Assembly (NCBI GenBank): GCA_035610365.1
Contig: CM069432.1
Span: 111,867,529 to 111,931,528, forward strand
DNA length: 64,000 nucleotides
Origin: Aquatica leii
Lineage: Eukaryota > Arthropoda > Insecta > Coleoptera > Lampyridae
Reading direction: 5' to 3'
In this document: positions 23,700-36,669 of the stretch, piece by piece
Numbering within the stretch: the stretch's first letter is position 1
Layout: the number at the start of each line of letters is the position of its first letter
Made by a program: the position numbers and the translations under genes
The notes under the pieces: generated by a model
Told to the model about the DNA's origin: nothing
What the model saw: the letters and a program-made list of their open reading frames with translations, nothing else
Database searches by the model: none

Positions 23700-26091
23700 T
23701 AGGCCACATTTTATGCTATCACTGACGGCTTAACGCCGACATCAGCGTTTGTTGTAGTAGTTGCAACTCTACTGGAATCTGGAATATATTATAGCACCTG
23801 AAGGACAATATGAATTTTTAAAAATGCCATTCGGTTTGTGCAACTTTCCAGCAGTTTTTCTGAAATTTATAAATACAGTGTTTAAGCAATCGATAATGGA
23901 TTAGTTTTGCGTACTTGGATAATTTTATTATATTGTCAGCAGATTACGATAGCCGATTACAAAATGTGAAAACCGTGTTAAACATCGCCAGTGTATTTGG
24001 ATTAGAAATAAATTAGAACAAGTGTCAATTTTTAGAATCGAATGTTGAGTTTTTAGGGCACTTAATTGAAAAGGAATGCATACGACGTTCCACACATAAA
24101 ACAGACGCGGTCATGAAATTTCCAGAACCCAAGTGCATAAAAGAAGTTGATAGCATGACGGTTGACTAATTTGTAAAAAATGACGTTCAGTTTCAATTCG
24201 ATGAAGAACGGAGGCGAACATTTATGAAACTTAAGACAGTATTAAGAAATAGTCCAATTTAAAGTTTTATTGCGTAAATTCAGAAACTAAATTACATACC
24301 AAAGAATTTGCTGATATAGTTTTTCAAAAATGCAAAGAAGATAATGTTCTTCATCCGGTGCTTTTGCAAGTGGTACTACGACCGCGGCCAAAGAAAAATA
24401 TATTAGTTACAAACTCAAAGGTTTAGCTTTAATTCGATCATTAAAATAGTGGAGTGTTTATTTGATCAGTATTTCTTTAAACATTGTAATGAACTGTAAA
24501 GTAATTACTTTAACGATGAATAAAAAGAATTATGCGTGCCAGTTGCAAGATGGGCTTTATTTTTGAAAGAGTTTGATTACACAATTAAATATCTACTGTG
24601 AAAAAGTATGATTTATGTATATTCGCTTAGTCGCAATTCTACGCGTTCTTGTTTTCTAATTAGTAAATGTGATTTAAGTTTAATGGCGCGAGTTAAAAAA
24701 GCACAACACGACGACAAATAATTAACATTTTCGAGTTAGCTAATGAATCGAATAGTGGTTACATTATGCGTAATAAACTTTTATTTAAGTAAATCGATGA
24801 TGAACTGTGTTTGATTTTACCTCAATCAATGTAATTAGAAATTATAAAATCAATACATGAAAAAGGGTTTTTTTTCGGGAAGTAAAGTCTAGACTCAATA
24901 GGCAAAAATTAATTGATAAAGTAGCGCGTAATTGTGTTTGATGCATCTTAACGGAGAGAAAACAAGAAGAAGGTTTTTTGTACCCAAGTGATAAAGGAGA
25001 TGTGCCTTTAGCAGTGTATCATATTGATCATTTGAAACCTTTATCATCGACGCGAAAACGTTATAAACATAAATTTGTGTTGTAGATAGATTTTCGAAAT
25101 TCGTAAATTTGAGGATGTTAAACGTATCAATCGAACTATCATTTTGTTATTATTAAAATTGTCAGCATCTAACCTTAACGGGTAGCTTAAATACTTGGAC
25201 ACGGCGTAAAAGAAATTAAATGCTACCCTACATTGAAGTATTGGTACAACATCGTTCAAACTTTTATTTGGAACACATATTAGGATGAACAGCGATCGTA
25301 CAATCCGTGAAATGGTTGAAAACGAATAGGTTGACATGTTTCAAGAAGAATGAGAGGAATTACAAAATCGAGCTAAAGAACACATATTGAAAATACAAGC
25401 GGATATTAAAAAATGTTTTAACAAAAAACGTACGCCTGGACAAACTTACAACAAAGGCGATTTAGTGGCGACAAAAAGAACACAGCTGGAGCCAGGTTTC
25501 AAGTTTGCACCGAAATATTTGGAACCGTATCGAGTTATTACGGTATTACGTAACAATTGTTAAACTGCTGTAAAGCTGAGTGATCATAAGTGTCCACAGG
25601 AGGAATCAACTTCGGTAAACCACATGAAGTCGTGGATTGACAAATTTGGTGTAGGTCATAGAGAAATAACGGGAACTCTTCCCCCTTCAACTCTGTTCAA
25701 ATTCTTCAGACTAAGGGCGGTTTTTAGAACTAAAATAAAGTCAAATAATATTGATGAATTCTACTTAACCAACAATTTATTACATAAGGAAAGTATCTTA
25801 TTATTAAATTACACAACAAAAAATAACGGTAATATATAATTTCAACAAAGGTTTCTTGATCAATATTAGGCAGATATTCTCTTCGGGGTTTTCATGATTT
25901 TTTGTAGAGTGAACGCGTTATTGTTTGATCCCAAGCTGGGCGAGAACGATCAGCTGATTTGCTATAGTTCACTATGAAAAAGTGAGACTACTGTTATGCA
26001 TGATGCTATAATTTATATAAGGTAACTAAAATAAATGGAATTAAAGTTGTTTTTGTGTTAATACTTCGTTGTTATTTATATTGAAGTAACA
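23700..26091 (+). mobile_element. Ty3/Gypsy LTR retrotransposon fossil
   Basis: Plus-strand parts occur in the family order: RT palm (FLKMPFGLCNFPAVF near 23820), further RT and RNase H traces, an integrase zinc-finger/core region (about 24850-25060) and an integrase C-terminal region (TYNKGDLVATKRTQLEPGF near 25450). A tentative 3' LTR of about 189 bases (TGT...ACA, 25903-26091) follows. The start is uncertain, and gag and the 5' LTR are not recognisable. The integrase tail resembles mdg3-type Gypsy elements, a family-level inference. The copy is broken in many places and looks old. Confidence 0.8.
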
Positions 26092-26758
26092 CTAAAAAAA
26101 AATTAAGTCCAAATAAGTGAAAAATATGAACGGAAGCTGCGAATTTACTTTTTGCATTTACAAAGTCAACTAGTTGCATCGACATTGTGAACAAAGTACT
26201 CAATGATTGAACCAACTTTTAAAAAAACTTATACGTATTAGAGAATGTAGAAAACAGTACTTTTTTTAATGAAACCAAAAATTAGAAACGAACAATTAAA
26301 AGCTCGTCATCTTAATAAGATTTTGAACGAATGAATTCAGTTACTACAAACTCATTAATAGGTTGATTAATGTTAAAAAGGATATTTAATTGTGTAACTA
26401 TAATAAATTTGAAAGTTTTATCATGCAAGAATCTATTTTTTAATTTAGAAAAAATTAGCAAAAAGCACATACTGCAAGATTTAATCATTCATTCACCATA
26501 AAAAATAGTAATAATGCAGTTAAATATATTTCAACCAAATTTAATTTTTTTTTAAAATATACAAAATATAATAAACTGCGAATAAGATAAATCTTCAAAG
26601 CAAAAGCTAACATCTTATTGAACAAACTTATATCGTTTATAATAATAAAATAAGTAAAACATTTTAAACCAAATACAAAGCACAATTTTATATTTATTTA
26701 TTATATCGATCTAATAATGGTTCTCATTTATTCCGGCATTGACTTGTAAAATGCACAG
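26092..26758. other. AT-rich DNA without supported genes
   Basis: Nothing was recognised between the Gypsy fossil and the transposase remnant. The frame at 26485-26685 is Phe/Leu/Ile-rich noise. Confidence 0.45.
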
Positions 26759-27535
26759 TTAATCTTGCTTTTTCTTATCTTCATTAGACCAGTCACATGA
26801 GCCTTCATCTGATAAGTCATTGACATTAAAGATTAAAGATTCGAAATAAGTTTCTATTATGTGTTCTTTTTCTAGATACCCTTATTCAATTTCTTAGACG
26901 TGCCGACATACTTGTGACAATTTCTTTACACCTACAGTTGCAATTTTTTATTTTACCAAAGACCCCACTTCATTCAATTTAAACGTGATGTTTCTAGTTC
27001 CAATCCAATTCTTAATAATACCTCAATTTTTTTCTATAGAGTTTAATTCTGTGTGATAAGGTGGTAATCGACATACAGTGTGTCCATGTTTAGCAAATAA
27101 TGAATCAACGGAGTATTGCTTATTTATCGGCTTATTTATTAGTATTAAATTATACAGTTCTGCTTTTGTAGATTTTTCTTCGTACACAATACCACGTGTA
27201 TTCAGCCACAATTTTATGTTTGCTTTTCCATTCTATTAAAATTGGGAGTTTTAACTGCCAAAATATTATGGTAACTGGCATTATGCATAACCACTACAGA
27301 ATTTTTGGGAAGATTGAGAAATAATTGATGTTCCAACCGACGATTATAATTGTTAAAATTCATTTCGTCATGGTAGTCTCCACTTTTTGGACCAGATTTA
27401 AATATCAACAGCGCATTATAAACAAAATCCATCATTACCATTAGCATGCACGAAAACTAACCGTTTACCTTTAGATATTGGGCATATTAGCCCTTGATTT
27501 AATTTATCAGTCCATTAGTAAGAAGTTGTATGGAA
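26759..27535 (-). pseudogene. Tc1/IS630-like DDE transposase remnant (C-terminal two thirds)
   Basis: On the minus strand: GKRLVFVHANGNDGF (near 27470), then ALLIFKSGPKSGDYHDEMNF, LPKNSVVVMHNASYHNI, the long frame 27211-27023 with WLNTRGIVYEEKSTKAELYN and SLFAKHGHTVCRLPPYHTEL, and an acidic tail ending LSDEGSCDWSNEDKKKQD before TAA at 26761-26759. This order matches the DDE_3 (IS630/Tc1-type) transposases found widely in insects. The second catalytic Asp, expected in VVMDNASYH, is His. The last block keeps the Glu in NSIEKN. Frame changes near 27212, 27425 and 27020 separate the pieces. The N-terminal DNA-binding domain is absent. A relative of the same family lies at 44016-45362. Confidence 0.8.
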
Positions 27536-27974
27536 ACCATGAATGTAACACTACTGTACTTACTGGTTGAAGCAACAAGCACTGCCTTTCGGCATTACAT
27601 CTCCTGCTGAATCGGTATTACAACAACAAATTACATTTCTACTTAATCCTAATTTTTCTTGTCTAAAATTACATGATTTGAAAAAAAAACTAAAATCTAA
27701 CCCCTTAACCTGCTCCAGTCCCTCTGGCTTTAACTTTGCTACATTTCCTTCTAGCTCGCCCACTTACATGCCAAGCTAACTTACTGGCTAACTCAAACGA
27801 AAACAAATAAATTCAAAATTAAAATAAGATAAACAGAGTGAAAGCAAAACAAAATAAAATAAAATACAAGACAAAATTGAATAAGATTAATTTAATAAAT
27901 AAAAATGAATAAACAAATTAAGTAATTAAAGTAAAGTAGAAATAAATTAAAAAAACAAATGGTATTAAACAAAA
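27536..27974. other. Non-coding, increasingly A-rich
   Basis: No gene was found. From about 27790 the plus strand becomes A-rich and T-poor, leading into the minisatellite. The overlapping open frames on both strands at 27560-27779 are mutual shadows without a recognised motif. Confidence 0.4.
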
Positions 27975-28275
27975 CAAATAAAGTTGATAAGTAAATGAAC
28001 ATACAGTTAAACATAAAGTACATGTAAAATTAAAATAAAGTAAAAGTAATAATAAAGTAAAAAAACAAATACAACAAATGAAATAAAATAAAACAAATAA
28101 AGTTGATAAGTAAATGAACGTAAAGTAAAACATAAGGTACAAATAAAATAAAATAAAGTAAAAGTAATAATAAAGTAAGAAAACAAATACAATATCTCGA
28201 ATGAAATAAAACAAATAAAGTTGATAAATAAATGAACATAATAAAACATAAGCTAACAAATAAAATAAAATATAG
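27975..28275. repeat. A-rich minisatellite, 118-119 bp unit, about 2.5 copies
   Basis: Units start with CAAATAAAGTTGATAA at 27975, 28094 and 28212, spaced 119 and 118 bases apart. Each contains TAAATGAAC, AACATAA and GTAAAAGTAATAATAAAGTA blocks. The strand is strongly purine-biased. The Phe/Leu/Tyr-rich minus-strand open frames across it are artefacts of this bias. Confidence 0.88.
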
Positions 28276-28289
28276 GTACATTTTGCTTA

Positions 28290-29760
28290 ACCTAAGACCG
28301 CAGCAAAGTTGTCCCAACGCACTCAACACTTCGTAGGTCTCGTGACCGCACTGCCGCACTTTGGTGTCCGCGAGGCGCTACTCGCACTTAGCGTCCGTTT
28401 GCGTCACTCTTGTCCTTTGGTGCTGTTGATTTTTAAGACAACAAAACGCAGCAGACTCTACTAGTAACTTAACTTAAGACATTGGATGACGACGACTAAG
28501 CCTTAGAATTTAAAGCAGCAAAACAGGCGTTGCACCAAAACTGCCATAAGCTCTGCTGTGCTGCAAAAATACCCGCGCAGACACAGGAAAGTATTAAAGA
28601 AATAGTGCGACGTGTATTACGTGAACAAGTAGCTCGGGGAAGAAAAGTGACGTGCTGAAACTGCCAGGAAAGAAGCTACGTACGATGACGCTGTGTTAAG
28701 CACAAAAAAAGACTAAAAACAATAAGACAAAAGTTGATCTTAACGAACCATTACCCAGAAATTATCATTCAAATGGCTTCGCCTATAAAGCAATTGCACA
28801 GCATTTATCTAGATGACAACATCAAAGTGTTCAGGTACTGACACGTAAGCGACAAAAACCATCATTTGTCCTGACATGTTATTTAAAAGCAAAAGATATC
28901 CCCAGTAACTTACTTACTTACGGACAAGTAAAAGTAACTATTGGTTTGTAAAATAGAGTACTCAATCGTCAAGCACAGGTAGCCAGCATCACGAAAGAAG
29001 TTATCATTAGAATAAACGAAAGAAGAAGAAATATGGGTTCTATTTAGATATGAAAAACGATGTCTTGAAGATCGACGGTAAAAAAAGACGTGACTCTATC
29101 TGAAAGGACTGAAAGTGTGGTGATGGCACGAAATTGAAATTTCCGAGGTGACTGCATTCGCGCTATTGAACCAATAGCGAGCGACATGGTTGAATAGTGA
29201 ATACTTGGCAGAACAATAGTACAAGTGAAAAACACGATGCCAGTAATGATCTTGAAAACTTAGATCCAGTAACGTCAAAAAAAAAGGCGAGGCCAATGTA
29301 CGCTAGTATCTCAAATTGTGGAATGCGTGAATTCTAATAAAGTTAGGTTGCCAAAAAGGTACCTACAACATCTATTAGAAATTCTTACCTCTAAGTGCCA
29401 AAACCTCAGCTAAGACCAGCTGGCTAAAATTAAAATATTGACCCAGCAGTATAAAGATGTCTTTGAGCTGGAGAATGGTTCCGAAAAAAGAATTAATGTA
29501 GTAAAGCACAAAATTAATCCCGGAGATACTAGGTCTGTGCAACAACATTTACGCCGACTTTCTTTGGCAAAACGAGAAAAAGTTGAACAAATAATCACAA
29601 TTATTCAGAGAGAAGGTGTGATTGAACCTTTAAACAATCCATGGGCATCCCCAGTACTGCCAATAAACACGAAATATGCATCAACTAGGTTTTGCGTAAA
29701 CTACAAACAGCTGAACGACGTGACCAAAGAAGGTACCCATGCGAAAGGTGTTTGAAACCT
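28290..29760 (+). mobile_element. Second Ty3/Gypsy fossil (gag end to start of RT)
   Basis: A GC-richer leader (28290-28560) precedes a region with a gag-like basic stretch and a possible zinc-knuckle trace near 28650. Pre-RT sequence follows, then the beginning of the RT (INVVKHKINPGDTRSVQQHL, REGVIEPLNNPWASPVLP, STRFCVNYKQLND; 29490-29730). The element stops abruptly after this RT block, and its integrase and LTRs are not recognisable. It is broken in many places. It is a different lineage from the fossil at 23.7 kb, judging by the RT N-terminus. Confidence 0.72.
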
Positions 29761-30062
29761 TCAAATGTAGAACAAACTAACTTTTTAAACGAATAATTAG
29801 TTGTAAAAAACTAAGCAAAACAAATCTTTTACAGAAACTAACAACATTAACAAAAAACAAATCAAATGTATAAAATAGACAAGTTACACACAGTCGTGAA
29901 AATTTAACAATAAAAACAAAACAGAAAAAGACATATATGACGTGAAACTCAAAAATAACAGTTAGAAACGAGCTTACTAACATCACACAAGATCAAGAAC
30001 AATAATTATAAAGTAAAAATGTTGGCCATGCAAGATAAGAAGTGAAAAATTTTTCGAGGTCA
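29761..30062. other. A-rich spacer
   Basis: No gene was found. It may be the decayed flank of the Penelope-like fragments that follow. Confidence 0.35.
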
Positions 30063-30298
30063 TTACATTTTTGTGATTAAATTATTGTAAACAGTACTAA
30101 GGTTATTAGTATCTGTGTTGAAATTCACATTGTTGTTATGTTTGGTGATGAAAATCATCTCAGCAATTAGTCTTTAATTAAATTTAGGTTCCACATCTAA
30201 GATCGTAGGATTACTAAAGTCAAAATTGTGGCCCGTATCAATGTGATGTAAAGCCAAAGCCGATTCTGCTTTCTTGTTTTTGCAATCATAGAGACCTA
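30063..30298 (-). pseudogene. Penelope-like GIY-YIG/C-terminal fragment, leftward copy
   Basis: The minus strand reads YDCKNKKAESALALHHIDTG, then HNFDFSNPTILDVEP, and after a stop LIAEMIFI...NNLSTVYNNLITKM ending at TAA (30065-30063). K-x-x-x-S-A-L-A-x-H-x-x-x-x-G-H-x-F-D-F and the Asn-rich tail are the C-terminal end of Penelope-like proteins, just after the GIY-YIG endonuclease motifs. The endonuclease start is absent because the sequence switches to the opposite orientation near 30298. Confidence 0.8.
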
Positions 30299-30520
30299 TA
30301 ATAACAATACGATATACAACATCATTTACACCAGAATAAAAGATAAAACAAAATTAAGCGACAAACACAATGTCATATACAAAATTAAATGCACGGGATG
30401 CAACAAATGTTACATAGGGCAAACTAAACAAAAAACCATCAATCGCATTAAAAATCATCATTATGATTGTAAAAACAAGAAAGCAGAATCGGCTTTGGCT
30501 TTCCGTAAAAGGTTGGATTA
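30299..30520 (+). pseudogene. Penelope-like GIY-YIG endonuclease fragment, rightward copy
   Basis: The plus strand reads IIYTRIKDKTKLSDKHNVIY, then KIKCTGCNKCYIGQTKQKTI and HHYDCKNKKAESALAF. C-x-x-C-x-x-x-YIGQT is the family's Cys-rich GIY-YIG variant, a single-strand endonuclease domain used for target-primed integration. The tail then diverges after SALAF. The 38-base segment encoding YDCKNKKAESALA is shared, inverted, with 30063-30298, so the two fragments stand head to head. Neither has an RT next to it. Confidence 0.82.
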
Positions 30521-33500
30521 TTTGGATGAGAAATCGAAAGTGTGTAGATACGGTCTAAATAAATAGTGTTTAACACGCGTGCAAGTGAAAAATAAACACA
30601 ATGGCGTAAAAAAGAACTTTATCAGACTGTGTTTTTTAAATATCGGGAGACAGTTATAAATAGATTCCTTGTTTTTTAAGTAATTATAGATTTTATTAGT
30701 GTTTATTATATTAAAAATCAAATTTAGTAAAAACTAGTTCTAAATTGTGTAAATACTTAGTATTAGAATTCATTACAATATGAACATGTATTTAAATTAC
30801 GTTTAAATACTTTTATTAAAGTTCTGTAGAAATATTTTAAGTGATTTTCTACAAAAATATAAACCATAAATGTTTTTAAATGAAACTTCTTAACTTCAGT
30901 TTCTAATTCTTTAAAATAAATTTATGGTTGCAGATGTAAATACATTCTACGGTTAATGCATTTTTTCAGTAAACGAAAATTAGCTTTTTATTTTCGCGTA
31001 TTTTAACGTTAATTATTTAACATTTGATTAATACAGCGCATTATTAATATAATGTCATTAAACATCTTGATAAGACTAAAAAAAGTATTGATAAAACAAG
31101 AAAATCAAGTCTATTAAAAAACAACACATTATTGTGACTGAAATTACGTTACATCGATAATTATTATTGCAAGATGAGTTTAGTTATTTAATCTACACTA
31201 ACATAAAAATAAAAAGTTGGGCATTTCAGGAATTTCTATTACGTATGTTTGTAAATAAAATAACGACTCCAACTGTGATTTAATTATGAATTGTTATTTA
31301 TAAATCAACCATAATGTTGCAGTTCTACCCACGCGCATTCTTATTCCAGAATTATTTTAGGTTGTATTTTTAAAAGCAGTACCAAAATTATTTCTAATAA
31401 AACAATTTAACAAGAGTTTCTTATACGACTCGAAATAAAAACTTTATTTATTGTGAGCAAACTAACACTAAGATTTGTAAATAATTTGTTTTATACATTA
31501 TTACAATCAAAACTACTGACATTACATTTATTTATATAATAATTGCACATTGTTTAACAATTATTACAAAATGGTCTAGTCGTTTTGTAATTTATTTGTT
31601 TGATTACATTATCCAAAGATGTTTACTTTTTTCTTTGAAAACTAAGATAAAATTTATTATCCTAATTTATATTAAATTATTACATAACGTTTTACTGATA
31701 AGAAACTGACAAACTGGCAAACAAACTTGCTGTCTTGTACAATTTTTAGTAGTTATATGCAGATTTACTGTCTTAGAATAAGTAAACTTGCGGTTACAAT
31801 ATAATTGTTTAATTAAAGAAAACGTTAGAAGGCAATTAAAATGCTTGAAATATTTTATATAATCTAGTATATGCATGAACAAACAAAAACTAGGTTAGTT
31901 TTTCCACTTTTTTTAGTTTTTTAGTTTTGTATATGTATTTATTTTAAGAAAAAGAACATGTAACTTAATTTGAAATAGTTATGTTCAAAATATTGTTAAA
32001 CAGCTTATAATAATTATTTAAAAAGAGTCTGTTCGCAGTTAACAAACAAATTTTAGTTTTTTATTTCTGCAAATGTAAAAATTGGTTATATTTGTTTAGG
32101 TTTAAGTTTTGCCTATATAGAATAATTTTTTTAAAGTTAACAATGTTATTTGTTTAAATTAAACTAAATGAATTATATTGTTATACTAAATTTGTCGTAT
32201 ACATGTGTCAACAATGCAATGTCGTATTTGAAATTTTTAAAAATAAAAAAAAGTAATAAAATTATTGATTTAATGGTTTATTTTTTAAAAATCAAAAAAC
32301 TTTATGAAAAGCAGTAAACAATTGAAATCTTTATGATTTTTTGTATGAAGTTGATCAAACTATGTTTTGCTTATTAATTTGTTTGCACTTAGGTTTTTTT
32401 AGGTTCCTTATCATATAGTAACCTATTGTTTATCATTATTAAGATATAAAAATTTAAGTTTACTAAATATTATTACATTTTAATAATAAATTTAAAGTAT
32501 TCTATTTACAAACAACCTTATTATTGAACAATAATGTTATACCTGTATAAACGTATTTAATTTTCTTGATTGGATATAATTGAATGAAATTGCTATAAAA
32601 CATCTTTGTTTAAGTGTAGAACTGAACAACGCAAACAACAAAATAATTATTACGTTAAATTAAAATATAAAATCATTTATTTCTATTATAATAAATCTTG
32701 TTTTTAACCACATTACTATGTCATATTTGTAAAGGTTTCTTAAATATTTAAATTAGAAGGCAACAGAAGTATATTGCTTTCTCAATTATTTTTACATCTT
32801 AAAAAATTATTTCAATTAGTGCATTATTTTAAAAATTAACTTGAGAAATTCTACTAGACCAAAATACTCAACTCAATACTTTCTGTTTCCTAAACGTTTA
32901 ATAGATTACGCATTATAGTATTGTATAAAATATAATAATTCTTTGCCACGTTGACCAATTTCTATGATTGTTAGAAAGTGGATTTCTCAGGAGTGGTTCC
33001 ATTTAATTTATTCCAGTTCTGTCAATGGGATTCATGAGAAAATGATAAAACTCTCAAATTTACATTGACATGAAATTCTCTTAAACGTTGTGCATTTTTA
33101 AGGTGTTCAGCGACTATAGATATAACCACTATTGTTAACATCACTAAAAAGTAAACAACAAAAAAATAACCGACTAATGTAATGCAATACATTAAAAAGA
33201 TTACTAATATTTGATAAAAATATACAATTGTTAAAATTACATTATTTATTATTAGTATTAGGTAAACATATTTTTTACATTGGATTTAAGAGGAGTTCTT
33301 TTTAAGGTCGATTAAAATATTATTATAGTTGTAATAACGAAAGATATCTTATCACTTATCGGTAGGCAGCGTAAGGTTTAAGATTTTTAAAACGTATGTC
33401 CTTATTGACTAGCACGAGAATAATAAGCGATACCTGTGATACCGATAAAATAAAATAGTAAAATTTTGAAAATAGCTGTTAACTTATGTAGCAAGAAGAG

Positions 33501-35558
33501 TTCATTGCACAAAGTTTTAAGATGAAATAAAATAAGTTTTAAAAAAAGGTAGTACATAGTTACTTAATAATCATAATGATTTGCATTTTTTTTAGGTAAT
33601 TGCACATATAAAGTTAAAACTTAACAAACGCCAATGACCGAAAAAGAAAAATTTATTTGAATTTGCAGCATATGAGTAAATTTTAATTTACTTATTTCAT
33701 AATTTGTTTATTTTCCATTTTATATCACCTATGGTTGGGTTATTTATAATGTCAGTTTCCATTTAAATTTTTTAATTTTTGACATTTGTCATTCACTTTT
33801 TATAATTTTATAATAACTTGTAAGCTATTTCAAATGTTCAATTATGTTTCTTAATTAATTTGCTTTTAGGTCAATTGTTTTATTCAAAATATCACAACTT
33901 TTGTGTATTTTGTTGGTTACCAGTATGTGATTTGATCCAATAAAAAATCATAGCTATTGAATGAGTGATTTAAAATTAATGTACTGCGGTTTTATCACTG
34001 TGTACTTTTTAAGTGTAAAGCTAGGATTGAAATGTAGATAAGTATATTACTATTTGTATTACGGAATAAAATAAAAAAATATTTAATAAAAAAAAATGTA
34101 CTTATGGTTATGAATATTACAAATCTTTGACTTAAATCAAATTATGTTTGATTAACAGTTAATTTAATTCAAGATAAATTAAACTGACAGAACGTTGACA
34201 ATGGCGCTATAAATAACCTACGATATAAAGATTAGCATTACCGACTTTTTAAAGATTATACATCTTTAACATTCTTTAACTGCAAATAATATTTTTTTAT
34301 TTGGTCAAGTATGAGTCCTAAGACAGCTCTCGTAATTACGACTATAACTTTATTCAAATATTTAATCATCTTAATTTTGTTAACAAATGTGAACAGTAGA
34401 GTTGGTATTGTTTAAAATATTAATGGATACTTTTTTTAAATCAGGAGAAATGCTATTCAATTTTATACTGCTAACATTTATGTAAGTTATTAAGGTTGCA
34501 CTTCCATTAATATCACTCCCAACAATGTGTGAAACATTCTTCTCATTGCTGATATTTTTTCAACGTAACCAGTCGCCACAGCTGCCTATTTTCATTCTAA
34601 TTGTTGTTAAATTTGATCTGTTGTCTTGCTGCTATTGACCATAATGGTTGCAAACACACGTCGAAGTGCATGTTCCCGTGTATTTTCTAGAATCGTTCAA
34701 TTTATGATAACATACAATTTGCGGGGGACATAATCCAAATTTATTAATAGCAACTACTGGATTAATGTAGAAAACTATTTCTGTATTTGTATTTTAGAAG
34801 CGCAATGATAAATACTGCTTTAGTAAACGCACATAAGTAATTCCATCACTGTCGGCAACAGTAACATTTTAAGCCTACACTATCGTAGGTTACATATTAA
34901 TAAACAATAGGTACGCTTTATTGATGTCAAATATGAGTAAATCGCACACAAGAGCCAAAAATACAGCAAATGCCTACCACTTTTAAAAGCAAACGTAATA
35001 TACGGTGCATCTGTAAAAAACTTCCGCAAATCGTTTTCTTTAAATGCATATGCTATCTTGGCTAACTTACTAATTGTACTTATGATTGAATGCACTTTAC
35101 AAATGATTGATCATCAAACCCTTTGTTTATCCTCAACATGCTTTATAATTTCAAATGGATAGCCCACATAGTCGCCACGTTGTACTGCTCTAACATTTTC
35201 TAAAAATAACCGCGATTGTGCTTTACTATTTAAGTAGTTATGTTAGAACCAGTAGCATAGCTACATATTCAGCGTCCCAGAGCAAGTAAAATATGTGCGC
35301 CCCCTTTTTTCTAGCAAGAGATTCAGAAAAATATTGTTTCCTAATCTTTATCTTTTTATTTAAATTGTAAACATTACTTAATGGAAATTCACTTCCAATA
35401 TCAGATATATTCAAATAGTAACATTATATTAATCAACATATAAACATATAAATTTTGGCTAATTGATGGCTAATGTAAAATACATATTTAAAATTATATT
35501 TAAAAAGGTCAATTAGACCTTTAATAGTTTCTTTTTAACTACAATTTAATGACAAATT
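30521..35558. other. 5 kb of AT-rich DNA without supported genes
   Basis: No transposon terminus, RNA gene or conserved domain was recognised. A diverged inverted pair (CACTTATCGGTAGG near 33353 and CGATACCTGTGATACCGAT near 33428) is weak. A 71-codon minus-strand frame at 34880-35095 has plausible composition but no secure family. Near 35260-35320 (CCAGTAGCATAGCTAC ... GCGCCCCC) the sequence resembles degraded hAT termini. Confidence 0.45.
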
Positions 35559-35651
35559 CGCGCCCAGTTGTCCTGGCGTCCACTTTTCCTCGCGCCCAGT
35601 TGGCGGCGGCTAGTTGACGGCACCCAGTTGGCCGCGTCCACTTGTCCTAGA
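35559..35651. repeat. GC-rich minisatellite of a ~15-base CGCCCAGTTG unit
   Basis: Six degenerate units follow one another: CGCGCCCAGTTGTCCTG, GCGTCCACTTTTCCT, CGCGCCCAGTTGGCGG, CGGCTAGTTGACGG, CACCCAGTTGGCC and GCGTCCACTTGTCCT. It is a sharp GC island in an AT-rich background. It is probably part of a repeat family rather than a promoter, as no gene starts beside it. Confidence 0.75.
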
Positions 35652-36654
35652 CCGTTTCTTAGTATTTCCTAATACAAATAATTCTAATAGTAAAAATAAT
35701 TGATCTTTTTCTGTTCTATATGATTTTTGTTTTATTTTTATTTATTTTATTTATTGGGTTATAATATATACTATATGCAATTGACCATTTTTCTATGAAT
35801 TGTAGTGGTATATCATATACCAAAGTCGAGAAGTGTAAACAACAAACTATATTACGAGACGCGAAGCGTCAAGGGTTATACGTCGTGCAGGTTCATCATT
35901 TTCTCAACCGTGATCTATATACAATTTTTTTGTTACTAGCATTATTGAAACCTTTTTACCTGTTACTAAATCAAATCTAAAATTTAAGATAACGTAAGTT
36001 TTTTTGCTAAAGTTACTAAAATTGTTTAAAAACATTATTCTTTTAAGCAAAGACTATTTCTAAAAGACATTTAAATCAATCATATTTACATTTAGTTAAG
36101 CGCGAACTTCAAATAAATTACATTTTTAAAATCAAATTGGTTTGTTTAATAAACAATTTAAACTGTTAAAATAGCATTAAATAAAATCGTTAGTAGATAG
36201 TTTTGTAAACTTTTTCTCTTTAAAACTGACTGAATTATCAGAAAATGTTAATATGTTCATTATTAACTAGTAGTTAATAATAAAATTTTATTTACCTGCG
36301 CTTAAAAAAGTACTACTTCACAACCTACTATTATTATACGTAATAATAAGAACCTATAGAACTAGTAATGAAAAAATTTATTAAATAAACATTCTTTTTG
36401 TCACAGTTACCATACTTCATATAGTAACTACGAGGAGTGATTCAAATTTATTGCGCTCAATTTTTACGATTCTATAGGCCAAATTACAGCCCTTTTTACA
36501 CAGCTGCGCAAATACTGTTGTTTGTTTACGACGCCATTTTGCTTTTCTATCGTTTTGTAACTTTTGTGTTATTTTTGTGTTATAAATTTCTGGGTTCACG
36601 TATTTAATTTAAAAAGTTTTTTAGTGAACTAAGCAGTAGCAGTGCAAAATTATT
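35652..36654. other. AT-rich DNA; possible promoter region at its right end
   Basis: No gene was found up to about 36400. The 36420-36650 part is less AT-biased and may be a 5' flank or untranslated leader of the candidate exon that follows. Confidence 0.35.
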
Positions 36655-36669
36655 ATGTACAAGCAAATT

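Noticed and set aside
27918-28359. Long minus-strand open frames rich in Phe, Leu and Tyr resembling a membrane protein
   Set aside because: They translate the A-rich minisatellite; three overlapping frames show the same composition and follow the 118-bp period.
34880-35095. 71-codon minus-strand frame (SIISTISKLAKIAYAFKEND) faintly like part of an SLC36-type amino acid transporter
   Set aside because: The resemblance is only in spacing of hydrophobic segments; no diagnostic motif, no supported splice partners, and the surrounding sequence is plain AT-rich DNA.
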